Below are positions 56,022 through 64,000 of a stretch of DNA of 64,000 nucleotides, piece by piece; the first letter of the stretch is position 1, and each line of letters opens with the position of its first letter. Source of the stretch: Streptomyces sp. NBC_01381 (GTDB lineage: Bacteria; Actinomycetota; Actinomycetes; Streptomycetales; Streptomycetaceae); assembly GCF_026340305.1 (NCBI RefSeq), contig NZ_JAPEPI010000001.1:744001-808000 (forward strand), written 5' to 3'. Under the pieces are notes generated by a model. The model was not told the DNA's origin and ran no database searches. It saw only the letters and a list, made by a program, of their open reading frames with translations. The translations under genes and the position numbers were made by a program.

Positions 56022-57560
56022 ATGCCCAGTGCAGAAACGACGCGCACGAGCGTGCACCAGCCCTCGAGCGGGCGGCAGCCGGAGCCCGTACGGCCGACCA
56101 AGGAGGATGAGGTCGCGGCGGCCGGCAGCGAGCTGATCGGCGGGCCCATCGGCCGCAGAGTGCTGTACGCGGCCACCTGGTGGACTCCCGTACGTGTCAT
56201 CGCGCTCGTGGCCATCGGGATGTTCGCGCTCGGCATGGTGCAGAAGATGCCGTGCTACGACGGCGCCTGGTTCCAGGGCGCGAGCTCGCAGTACACGCAC
56301 GCCTGCTACTCCGACATCCCTCATCTCTACCAAGGGCGCGGCTTCGCCGACGGGCTCGTGCCCTACTTCGACAAGCTGCCCGGCGACATGGAGTACCTCG
56401 AGTACCCGGTGCTGACCGGTGTGTTCATGGAGGTGGCCTCCTGGCTGACACCGGGCAGCGGCAGCATCCAGCACCAGGAGAAGTTCTACTGGATGGTCAA
56501 CGCCGGGATGCTGATGGCCTGCACGGCGGTCATCGCCGTGTGCGTTGCCCGCACCCACCGGCGCCGCCCCTGGGACGGCCTGCTCGTCGCCCTGGCGCCC
56601 GCCTTCGCTCTGACGGCCACCATCAACTGGGACCTGTTCGCCGTCGCTCTCACGGCCGCCGCGATGCTGATGTGGGCACGCAAGGGGATGCTCTCCGCGG
56701 GCATCCTGCTCGGCCTGGCGACCGCCGCGAAGCTCTATCCGGCGCTGCTGCTCGGCCCACTGCTCATCCTGTGCTGGCGCGCGGGGCGCTGGCGGGCGTT
56801 CTGTATGACGGCCGGCGCCGCGGTGGGTGCCTGGCTCGTGGTGAACCTGCCGGTGATGATCGACCACGATGCCTCGGGCTTCCACATCCGCGAGGGCTGG
56901 GCGAAGTTCTACACCTTCAGCCAGGAGCGAGGGGTCGACTTCGGCTCCTTCTGGCTGATCCTCTCCCAGCGCATGGACGACCCGCTGTCCACCGACACGG
57001 TCAACACCCTCGCCACCGTCCTGATGCTCCTGGCCTGCCTGGGGATCGGAGCCCTCGGCCTGACCGCGCCGCGCCGCCCGCGCTTCGCGCAGCTGGCCTT
57101 CCTGGTGGTCGCCGCGTTCATCCTTACCAACAAGGTCTACTCGCCGCAGTACGTCCTGTGGCTGATCCCCCTCGCCGCGCTGGCCCGGCCGCGCTGGCGG
57201 GACTTCCTGATCTGGCAGGCCTGCGAGGTTGCGTACTTCCTGGGGATCTGGCTGTACCTCGCGTACACGACGAGCGGAGACGCCCACAAGGGACTGCCGA
57301 CCGAGGGCTACCAACTGGTCATCGTGATCCACCTGTTGGGGACCCTGTACCTGTGCGCCATGGTCGTACGGGACATCCTCATGCCGGAGCGGGACCCGGT
57401 GCGGCGGTCCGGTGACGACGATCCGTCCGGGGGCGTCTTGGACGGTGCGCAGGACGTCTTCGTCGTTGGGCAGGCGGCCCATCCGCCCCGGCACGCGGTG
57501 CATTCAACGGAAAGGCCCGTCGTGCGGTGGGGGTCGACGACGACCGATATTTCACCCTGA
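56022..57560 (+). CDS. GT-C (GT87-like) membrane glycosyltransferase
   Basis: 512 residues from ATG 56022 (M-P-S-A-E-T-T-R-T). A polar N-terminus is followed by about ten membrane helices. An acidic external loop after the first helix (QKMPCYDG..YTHACYSDIPHLYQGRGFADGLVPY) and the EYLEYPVLTG segment fit GT-C enzymes that use polyprenyl-phosphate mannose. It may act in polyprenyl-linked glycan or protein mannosylation at the membrane. The C-terminal extension (about 480-512) is Asp/Gly- and then basic-rich. Confidence 0.82.
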   Translation: MPSAETTRTSVHQPSSGRQPEPVRPTKEDEVAAAGSELIGGPIGRRVLYAATWWTPVRVIALVAIGMFALGMVQKMPCYDGAWFQGASSQYTHACYSDIPHLYQGRGFADGLVPYFDKLPGDMEYLEYPVLTGVFMEVASWLTPGSGSIQHQEKFYWMVNAGMLMACTAVIAVCVARTHRRRPWDGLLVALAPAFALTATINWDLFAVALTAAAMLMWARKGMLSAGILLGLATAAKLYPALLLGPLLILCWRAGRWRAFCMTAGAAVGAWLVVNLPVMIDHDASGFHIREGWAKFYTFSQERGVDFGSFWLILSQRMDDPLSTDTVNTLATVLMLLACLGIGALGLTAPRRPRFAQLAFLVVAAFILTNKVYSPQYVLWLIPLAALARPRWRDFLIWQACEVAYFLGIWLYLAYTTSGDAHKGLPTEGYQLVIVIHLLGTLYLCAMVVRDILMPERDPVRRSGDDDPSGGVLDGAQDVFVVGQAAHPPRHAVHSTERPVVRWGSTTTDISP

Positions 57561-57576
57561 GCGAACAGGTACGTAC

Positions 57577-57617
57577 GAGAAGGGCCGGGCGCGATGTGGT
57601 CGCGCCCGGCCCTTCTC
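57577..57617. terminator. Bidirectional terminator between GT and racemase-like genes
   Basis: An 18-bp perfect stem (57577-57594 with 57600-57617) around TGTGG, placed between two convergent genes. Confidence 0.93.
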
Positions 57618-57650
57618 CGTGTGCTCAGCGTCGTCTAGTCAGCCACGTGA

Positions 57651-58682
57651 TCAGCGGTCGACGATGCGGTCGAACTGCGTGGTGGTGTGCCGCAGATGGG
57701 CCACCAGCTCCTCGCCCACCTTCGGCTCCTGCGCGTCCGATGGCACGAAGAGGATGGAGACCTGCATGTGCGGCGGCTCGGCGAACCAGCGCTGCTTGCC
57801 GGCCCAGACGAACGGCGACAGGTTGCGGTTGACGGTCGCGAGGCCCGCACGGGCCACGCCCTTCGCCCGCGGCACCATGCCGTGCAGCGCCTTCGGAGCC
57901 TCCAGCCCCACGCCGTGCGAGGTGCCGCCCGCGACCACGACCAGCCAGCCGTCGGACGCGACCTTCTGCTGGCGGTAGCCGAAGCGGTCGCCCTTGGACA
58001 CCTGTGTGACGTCCAGGACGGCGCCGCGGTACTGGGTGGCCTCGTGATCCCCCAGCCACAGATGCGTGCCGATACGTGCGCGGAAGCGCGTCTGCGGGAA
58101 CTGCTGCTGCAGGCGCTGGAGTTCATTGGCCTTGAGATGGCTGACGAACATCGTGTGCAGCGGAAGGCGGGCCGCACGCAGCCGGTCCATCCAGCCGATG
58201 ACCTCCTCGACGGCGTCCGAGCCGTCGGTGCGGTCCAGCGGCAGGTGGATCGCGAAGCCTTCGAGCCGTACGTCCTCGATGGCCGCGTGCAGCTGCGAGA
58301 GCTCCTGCTCGCTCACGCCGTGCCGCTTCATCGAGGACATGACCTCGATGACGACGCGGGCGCCCACGAGGCCGTGTACGCCGTCCAGGGACGATACGGA
58401 GCGGATGACACGGTCGGGCAGTGGCACGGGCTCCTCGCCCCGCCGGAACGGGGTCAGGACCAGCAGGTCACCGCTGAACCAGTCCTTGATCCGGGCGGCT
58501 TCGTACGTGGTGCCGACGGCGAGGACGTCGGAGCCGAAGCGGGTCGCTTCCTCCGCGAGGCGCTCGTGGCCGAAGCCGTAGCCGTTGCCCTTGCAGACCG
58601 GGACGATGCCCGGGAACTGCTCCAGCACGTGCTTGTGGTGTGCCCGCCAGCGCGCGGTGTCGACATAGAGCGTGAGCGCCAT
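57651..58682 (-). CDS. Alanine racemase-fold PLP protein
   Basis: 343 residues, ATG 58682 (M-A-L-T-L-Y-V-D-T-A). The N-terminal barrel resembles alanine racemase, with the PLP Lys at Lys31 in VPVCKGNGYGFGHE, and a C-terminal beta domain follows. The C-terminal catalytic Tyr motif of true racemases is not clearly kept (GDRFGYRQQ instead). It lies upstream of, and beside, femX in Streptomyces, so a role in supplying or processing amino acids for the peptidoglycan bridge is likely. Whether it racemises alanine is unproven; a dedicated alr is normally elsewhere. Confidence 0.8.
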   Translation of the reverse strand: MALTLYVDTARWRAHHKHVLEQFPGIVPVCKGNGYGFGHERLAEEATRFGSDVLAVGTTYEAARIKDWFSGDLLVLTPFRRGEEPVPLPDRVIRSVSSLDGVHGLVGARVVIEVMSSMKRHGVSEQELSQLHAAIEDVRLEGFAIHLPLDRTDGSDAVEEVIGWMDRLRAARLPLHTMFVSHLKANELQRLQQQFPQTRFRARIGTHLWLGDHEATQYRGAVLDVTQVSKGDRFGYRQQKVASDGWLVVVAGGTSHGVGLEAPKALHGMVPRAKGVARAGLATVNRNLSPFVWAGKQRWFAEPPHMQVSILFVPSDAQEPKVGEELVAHLRHTTTQFDRIVDR

Positions 58683-58784
58683 GGCCGGATCCCGGAACCT
58701 TTCTCGTGGCTGCGGTGTATCAGAGGTATGAAGACTATTTGTGGCAGTGCTCGTGGCTGTGTGAATTGTGCCGGGTCCGCGCGG

Positions 58785-59906
58785 TCAGCGGCGCGACATG
58801 TAGATGTCGAGCGCCTTGTGAAGCAGCTTGTTGAGCGGGAAGTCCCACTCGCCGATGTACTCGACCGCTTCTCCACCCGTGCCCACCTTGAACTGAATCA
58901 GTCCGAAGAGGTGGTCCGTCTCGTCCAGAGAGTCGGAGATGCCCCGCAAGTCATAGACGGTGGCGCCGAGCGCGTAGGCGTCGCGGAGCATCCGCCACTG
59001 CATCGCGTTCGAGGGCCTGACCTCACGGCCGATGTTGTCCGAGGCGCCGTAGGAGTACCAGACGTGACCGCCGACGACCAGCATCGTCGCCGCGGAGAGA
59101 TTCACGCCGTTGTGCCGCGCGAAGTACAGCCGCATGCGGTTGGGGTCTTCGGAGTTGAGGGTCCGCCACATCTGCTGGAAGTAGCCCAGCGGCCGCGGAC
59201 GGAACTTGTCGCGGATCGCGGTGATCTCGTAAAGACGCTGCCATTCGGCGAGGTCCTCGTAACCGCCCTGGACGACCTCGACACCGGCCTTCTCGGCCTT
59301 CTTGATGTTGCGCCGCCACAGCTGGTTGAAGCCCTTGAGGACCTCGTCCAGAGAGCGGTTGGCCAGCGGCACCTGGAAGACGTAGCGAGGCTGTACGTCA
59401 CCGAAGCCGGCCCCGCCGTCCTCGCCCTGCTGCCAGCCCATGCGGCGCAGCCGGTCGGAGACCTCGAAGGCACGCGGCTCGATGTGCGAGGCCTCGACGT
59501 CGCGCAGCCGTTTCACGTCCGGGTTCTGGATGCCCGACTTGATCGCGGGAGCGTCCCAGCGCCGGATGACGACCGGCGGGCCCATCTTCACGGAGAAGGC
59601 GCCCTGCTGCTTCAGATGCGCCAGCATCGGCTGCAGCCAGTCGTCCAGATTCGGGGCGTACCAATTGATGACCGGGCCCTCGGGGAGGTACGCGAGATAG
59701 CGCTTCAGCTTGGGCAGCTGGCGGTAGAGCACCAGGCCCGCGCCGACGAGCTGGCCGGTCGAGTCGTCGAACCAGCCCAGGTTCTCCGAACGCCATTCAC
59801 TCTTCACATCCGCCCATGCCGGGACCTGGCAATGACTTGCCGACGGCAGGCTCTGGATGTACGCCAGATGCTGCTCGCGACTGATGGTCCTCAGGGTCAG
59901 ACTCAT
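58785..59906 (-). CDS. femX: FemX-type peptidoglycan bridge aminoacyltransferase
   Basis: 373 residues from ATG 59906 (M-S-L-T-L-R-T-I-S-R-E-Q-H); the frame beyond this start is not family-like. Two GNAT-like domains (LPEGPVINWYAPNLDDWLQ; FNQLWRRNIKKAEKAGVEV) and YDLRGISDSLDETDHLFGLIQFK are FemABX signatures. In Streptomyces FemX transfers the first glycine from Gly-tRNA to lipid II, forming the LL-DAP-Gly bridge. Located 102 bases upstream of the racemase-like gene, likely one operon. Confidence 0.93.
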   Translation of the reverse strand: MSLTLRTISREQHLAYIQSLPSASHCQVPAWADVKSEWRSENLGWFDDSTGQLVGAGLVLYRQLPKLKRYLAYLPEGPVINWYAPNLDDWLQPMLAHLKQQGAFSVKMGPPVVIRRWDAPAIKSGIQNPDVKRLRDVEASHIEPRAFEVSDRLRRMGWQQGEDGGAGFGDVQPRYVFQVPLANRSLDEVLKGFNQLWRRNIKKAEKAGVEVVQGGYEDLAEWQRLYEITAIRDKFRPRPLGYFQQMWRTLNSEDPNRMRLYFARHNGVNLSAATMLVVGGHVWYSYGASDNIGREVRPSNAMQWRMLRDAYALGATVYDLRGISDSLDETDHLFGLIQFKVGTGGEAVEYIGEWDFPLNKLLHKALDIYMSRR

Positions 59907-60051
59907 TCGGGGCGCTCCTCGGGCTGGTGTGTCCCCATGGGTACAGGGGCTCCGGCTCTCGCGCCGAAGCCTACTGTGCCCCGCGAGCGCCCCGTCTGGG
60001 CGTACGGAACTCGGCCCCCGGCCTACGTGTGGCGGGGGTGCCGAGGGCGGG

Positions 60052-60363
60052 TCACCAGAGCCCGCCGAAGAGGCCGCCGTGGGCCATGCCCAGGAAGAAT
60101 CCGACCGCCGACGCACCGAGACCGACGATCAGGCCGAAGCGCTCACGGGTCGTCTCGGAGACGAACTGTCCCCAGGCGCCCGTGGCGATTCCCACCAGGC
60201 CGGCCCAGGAGCTGAGCAGGTGGAGGTTGTGGAACATCGCGGAGACGAAGGCGATCGCACCGAGGACCAGGGTCACGCCGAGGAGCGTGTCCTGCAGTGG
60301 ATGGGCCTTGCCGTCCGTGGCGAAGAGAGAGCCGGCGGTGTTCGGTCGCAATGCCTGTGCCAT
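60052..60363 (-). CDS. Small multi-pass membrane protein
   Basis: 103 residues from ATG 60363 (M-A-Q-A-L-R-P-N-T-A-G). There are three hydrophobic segments (about 28-45, 50-68 and 78-98) with Gly-rich packing motifs, ending GGLFGGLW. It sits between femX and the rpsF operon. The family is not recognised. The 145-bp gap to femX shows no clear hairpin. Confidence 0.7.
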   Translation of the reverse strand: MAQALRPNTAGSLFATDGKAHPLQDTLLGVTLVLGAIAFVSAMFHNLHLLSSWAGLVGIATGAWGQFVSETTRERFGLIVGLGASAVGFFLGMAHGGLFGGLW

Positions 60364-60639
60364 GAGGCACCTCCTGCGGAAGGCGGCGCATCGTAGCGCC
60401 ATACACACCCGATGTGTACAGATTCTGCCCGTCGGGCGCCGGATTTCAACCGGAAGCCATGGTGCGGGTACTCTGTACCGTCTGCACCGGTGTCTGCCCA
60501 GGCTCCTGGCAGGGCTCCAGCTCGGTCTTCCGATCGAGGAGCCCGATTGTCAGTGGCTGCCGATACCGTTGCGTACGCATCACGACCCTCCTGCCACGGA
60601 ACGACCGTGGCCGCTGAGTCCAAAGGAGGTGGGTTCCAC

Positions 60640-60930
60640 ATGCGTCACTACGAAGTGATGGTCATCCTCGACCCCGATCTCGAGGAGCGCGCTGTCTCCC
60701 CGCTGATCGAGAACTTCCTCTCCGTCGTCCGTGAGGGCAACGGAAAGGTTGAGAAGGTCGACACCTGGGGCCGTCGTCGTCTCTCGTACGAGATCAAGAA
60801 GAAGCCCGAGGGCATCTACTCGGTCATCGACCTGCAGGCCGAGCCTGCGGTCGTCAAGGAGCTCGACCGCCAGATGAACCTGAACGAGTCGGTCCTCCGG
60901 ACCAAGGTCCTCCGTCCCGAGACCCACTGA
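60640..60930 (+). CDS. rpsF: 30S ribosomal protein S6
   Basis: 96 residues from ATG 60640, with a perfect AAAGGAGGT ribosome site 10-18 bases upstream. [16 protein letters not shown] and the [19 protein letters not shown] core are S6 signatures. It binds S18 (rpsR, downstream) on the platform of the small subunit. First gene of rpsF-ssb-rpsR-rplI. The 276-bp upstream spacer should hold the operon promoters. Confidence 0.98.
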
Positions 60931-61010
60931 GCTTCCCAGCTCAGCGGCACTCGGGTTTCGAGTAGCAGCAGCAAAAGCAGCCAGCAGCAAACCCGCCGAG
61001 AGGTTCCCCC

Positions 61011-61625
<615 letters not shown>

Positions 61626-61682
61626 GCCTCAGGGCCAAGGGTGGGCCGTACCCACACTTCTTGATCACACAGGAGAAACACC

Positions 61683-61919
61683 ATGGCGAAGCCGCCTGTG
61701 CGCAAGCCTAAGAAGAAGGTCTGCGCATTCTGCAAGGACAAGGTCACGTACGTGGACTACAAGGACACGAACATGCTGCGGAAGTTCATTTCCGACCGCG
61801 GCAAGATCCGTGCCCGCCGCGTGACCGGCAACTGCACGCAGCACCAGCGTGACGTCGCCACGGCCGTGAAGAACAGCCGTGAGATGGCGCTGCTGCCCTA
61901 CACGTCCACCGCGCGATAA
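61683..61919 (+). CDS. rpsR: 30S ribosomal protein S18
   Basis: 78 residues, ATG 61683, GGAG 9-12 bases upstream. It retains [15 protein letters not shown] and the GNCTQH segment, so it is the Cys-containing, zinc-binding (C+) paralogue. Streptomyces also has C- versions elsewhere that replace it when zinc is low. Placed in the housekeeping operon as expected. Confidence 0.97.
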   Translation: MAKPPVRKPKKKVCAFCKDKVTYVDYKDTNMLRKFISDRGKIRARRVTGNCTQHQRDVATAVKNSREMALLPYTSTAR

Positions 61920-61937
61920 GGGAAGGGTGACCGACTA

Positions 61938-62384
61938 ATGAAGATCATCCTCACCCACGAGGTCACTGGCCTCGGTGCCGCCGGCGAGGTCGTAGACGTC
62001 AAGGACGGCTACGCCCGTAACTACCTGATCCCGCGGAACTTCGCGATCCGCTGGACCAAGGGTGGCGAGAAGGACGTCGCGCAGATCCGTCGCGCGCGCA
62101 AGATCCACGAGATCGCGACCATCGAGCAGGCCAACGAGGTCAAGGCCCAGCTCGAGGGCGTCAAGGTCCGTCTGGCCGTTCGCTCCGGCGACGCCGGTCG
62201 TCTCTTCGGTTCCGTCACCCCGGCCGACATCGCTTCGGCGATCGAGGCTGCCGGTGGTCCGAAGGTCGACAAGCGCCGTGTCGAGCTGAACGCGCCGATC
62301 AAGACGCTGGGCGCTCACGCGACGTCCGTGCGTCTGCACCCCGAGGTTGCCGCCAAGGTCAACATCGAGGTCGTCTCCGCCTAA
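61938..62384 (+). CDS. rplI: 50S ribosomal protein L9
   Basis: 148 residues, ATG 61938. The N-terminal RNA-binding domain ([32 protein letters not shown]), a long connecting helix and the C-terminal domain are all present. It bridges the large-subunit surface near helix 76. Last gene of the operon; a strong terminator overlapping a parS follows at 62411-62450. Confidence 0.98.
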   Translation: MKIILTHEVTGLGAAGEVVDVKDGYARNYLIPRNFAIRWTKGGEKDVAQIRRARKIHEIATIEQANEVKAQLEGVKVRLAVRSGDAGRLFGSVTPADIASAIEAAGGPKVDKRRVELNAPIKTLGAHATSVRLHPEVAAKVNIEVVSA

Positions 62385-62410
62385 GCACTGCGCTTGGCAG
62401 AGTTGAACGA

Positions 62411-62450
62411 ACATGTGGGGCCGCACCCTTCGGGGCGCGGCCCCACATGT
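62411..62450 (+). terminator. Terminator after rplI, overlapping a parS
   Basis: ACATGTGGGGCCGC (62411-62424) and GCGGCCCCACATGT (62437-62450) form a perfect 14-bp stem. The last two bases are the first two of the parS at 62449. Confidence 0.92.
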
Positions 62451-62462
62451 TTCACGTGAAAC
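62449..62462. promoter_or_regulatory. parS site (perfect)
   Basis: GTTTCACGTGAAAC, the outermost parS seen, about 34.7 kb right of the oriC centre, in the convergent rplI/MATE spacer. Confidence 0.95.
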
Positions 62463-62483
62463 GGCTCGGCGTCGTGAAACGCC

Positions 62484-63821
62484 TCAGCGTGTGGCGCCCG
62501 TGACGATCCAGCGGCCCGAGCGGGATCGCAGCCACAGTGTGATCATCCGTACCGCCATCATGAGCGTCATCGCTCCCCACAGTGCCGTCAGGCCGCCGCC
62601 CAGGGTGGGCACCAAGAGGGCGACGGGGACGAAGACGGCGAGCGTGGCGAGCATGGCCCAGGCCAGGTAGGAGCCGTCGCCGGCTCCCATCAGGACGCCG
62701 TCCAGGACATAGACGATGCCGCAGATCGGCTGGGCGATGGCCACCACCACGAGGGCCGGCAGCGCCGCGTCCTCGACCGCCGCGTCACTCGTGAACAGCG
62801 GGATGAACAAGGGCCGGGCCAGGACGACCAGGACGCCGAGCACGACCCCCGATGCGATGCCCCACTGCACCATCCGACGGCAGACGTCGCGCGCGCCCTG
62901 GGCGTCGTTCGCTCCCAGATAGCGGCCGACGATCGCCTGGCCCGCGATGGCGATGGCGTCGAGGGCGAACGCCAGCAGACTCCACAGGGACAGGATGATC
63001 TGGTGGGCGGCCACATCGGCGTCGCCGAGGCGGGCGGCCACCGCTGTCGCGATCATGAGGATCGCCCGCAGCGAGAGCGTACGGACGAGAAGGGGTGCGC
63101 CTGCCTGTGCGCAGGCCCTGATGCCGTCGGCGTCGGGGCGGAGTGAGGCGCCGTGGCGTCTGGCTCCGCGTACGACGACGAAGAGATACACGGCGGCCAT
63201 GGCGAACTGGGCGATGACGGTGCCCCAGGCCGAACCGGCGATGCCGAGGCCCGCGCCGTACACGAGGCCCACATTGAGGACGCCGTTGGCCACGAAACCG
63301 CCGATGGCGACGTACAGCGGGGTCTTCGTGTCCTGCAGGCCGCGCAGCACACCGGTGGCGGCGAGCACGACGAGCATGGCCGGAATGCCGAGCGAGGAGA
63401 TGCGGAGATACGTGACCGCGTACGGGGCGGCGGTGTCCGATGCGCCGAAGAGCTCGACGAGCGCGGGTGCGGTGGGCAGGACGACGGCGATGACGGCGGC
63501 GCCGAGCAGGAGGGCGAGCCAGATGCCGTCCATGCCCTGGCGGATGGCGGCCTGGAGATCTCCGGCGCCGACCCGTCGGGCGACGGCGGCCGTGGTGGCG
63601 TAGGCAAGGAAGACGAAGACGCTCACGGCGGTGGTGAGGAGAGCCGAGGCGACGCCGAGACCGGCCAGTTGCGCGGTGCCGAGATGGCCGACGATGGCGC
63701 TGTCGGCCATCACGAAGAGAGGCTCGGCGACGAGTGCGCCGAAGGCGGGGACGGCGAGTGCGATGATCTCTCGGTCATGCCGTCGCCGTGCGGCCTTGGG
63801 TGCCGCGGGAGCCTGTGTCAT
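62484..63821 (-). CDS. MATE family efflux transporter
   Basis: 445 residues from ATG 63821 (M-T-Q-A-P-A-A-P-K), although the preceding TTG/GTG codons at 63830 and 63827 are possible starts. There are twelve membrane helices in two MATE halves. Conserved segments include LAVPAFGALVAEPLFVMADSAIVGHLGTAQLAGLG and DVAAHQIILSLWSLLAFALDAIAIAGQAIVGR. DinF-like subfamily; it exports cationic or aromatic compounds by Na+/H+ antiport. Normally found between rplI and dnaB in Streptomyces, which fits the window's end. The remaining 63822-64000 shows no gene. Confidence 0.93.
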   Translation of the reverse strand: MTQAPAAPKAARRRHDREIIALAVPAFGALVAEPLFVMADSAIVGHLGTAQLAGLGVASALLTTAVSVFVFLAYATTAAVARRVGAGDLQAAIRQGMDGIWLALLLGAAVIAVVLPTAPALVELFGASDTAAPYAVTYLRISSLGIPAMLVVLAATGVLRGLQDTKTPLYVAIGGFVANGVLNVGLVYGAGLGIAGSAWGTVIAQFAMAAVYLFVVVRGARRHGASLRPDADGIRACAQAGAPLLVRTLSLRAILMIATAVAARLGDADVAAHQIILSLWSLLAFALDAIAIAGQAIVGRYLGANDAQGARDVCRRMVQWGIASGVVLGVLVVLARPLFIPLFTSDAAVEDAALPALVVVAIAQPICGIVYVLDGVLMGAGDGSYLAWAMLATLAVFVPVALLVPTLGGGLTALWGAMTLMMAVRMITLWLRSRSGRWIVTGATR

Positions 63822-64000
63822 GGACACCAATGTAATCTTCCACAGGTAAGAGATGCAACGGCTAATGGACCCTTACTTGGCCTTCGGTGGGACGCTCGGT
63901 GGCGCACTGTTTGTCGCGATCTTGGTCCGACTGGGGAAGTTTTTCTTCTGCACAGCCGGTGGATGGGAACGTTGCAGGTCAGAGCCGGTTTGCGGAGAGG

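Overview
This window is the replication-origin region of a high-GC Streptomyces chromosome. The evidence is the gene order gyrA, gyrB, DUF721, recF, gnd, dnaN, oriC, dnaA, rpmH, rnpA, yidD, yidC, jag, rsmG, parA, parB, together with GTG/TTG starts, strong G/C in third codon positions, and Streptomyces-only families (CrgA, DUF5324, DUF6344, DLW-39, DUF6049, LppU/SCO3897).

Layout. At 1-5.6 kb lie cell-surface and division genes: an amidotransferase, a class E sortase, DUF881, crgA, a rhomboid protease, a cyclophilin and DUF5324. About 5.7-12.5 kb is an accessory block between DUF5324 and a tRNA-Ala. It holds a truncated monooxygenase-like ORF, an exported galactose-oxidase-type copper radical oxidase, a DyP-type peroxidase broken by three single-base frameshifts, and an exported ammonia-lyase-like protein that lacks its catalytic cofactor motif. 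At 12.8-18.5 kb are a DNA-binding protein, a Ser/Thr kinase, envelope proteins of unknown role, tRNA-Ile and DUF3566. At 18.5-34 kb is the origin core, with oriC between dnaN and dnaA and at least 15 DnaA boxes. At 34-36.5 kb is parAB. At 36.6-52.8 kb are GNAT, trxBA under a clear SigR-type promoter, sigM with its anti-sigma partner, a pseudokinase with murJ, DUF6049, the CCA-adding enzyme, LppU-like, MFS, inositol-phosphate synthase and PadR. At 53-64 kb are a class A PBP, a GT-C glycosyltransferase, an alanine-racemase-fold protein, FemX, rpsF-ssb-rpsR-rplI and a MATE exporter.

The genes form three working sets: chromosome replication and segregation (DnaA/oriC, gyrase, DnaN, RecF, ParAB with nine perfect parS sites, all to the right of oriC), envelope assembly (MurJ with its pseudokinase, PBP, FemX, sortase, CrgA, YidC) and redox/stress control (TrxBA, SigM). 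The most unusual content is the oxidase/DyP/lyase-like block. Next are two parS sites that sit at the centres of perfect 32-bp and 40-bp palindromes, and a DnaA-box cluster beside crgA about 25 kb from oriC. References to S. coelicolor biology are from general knowledge. No database search was run.
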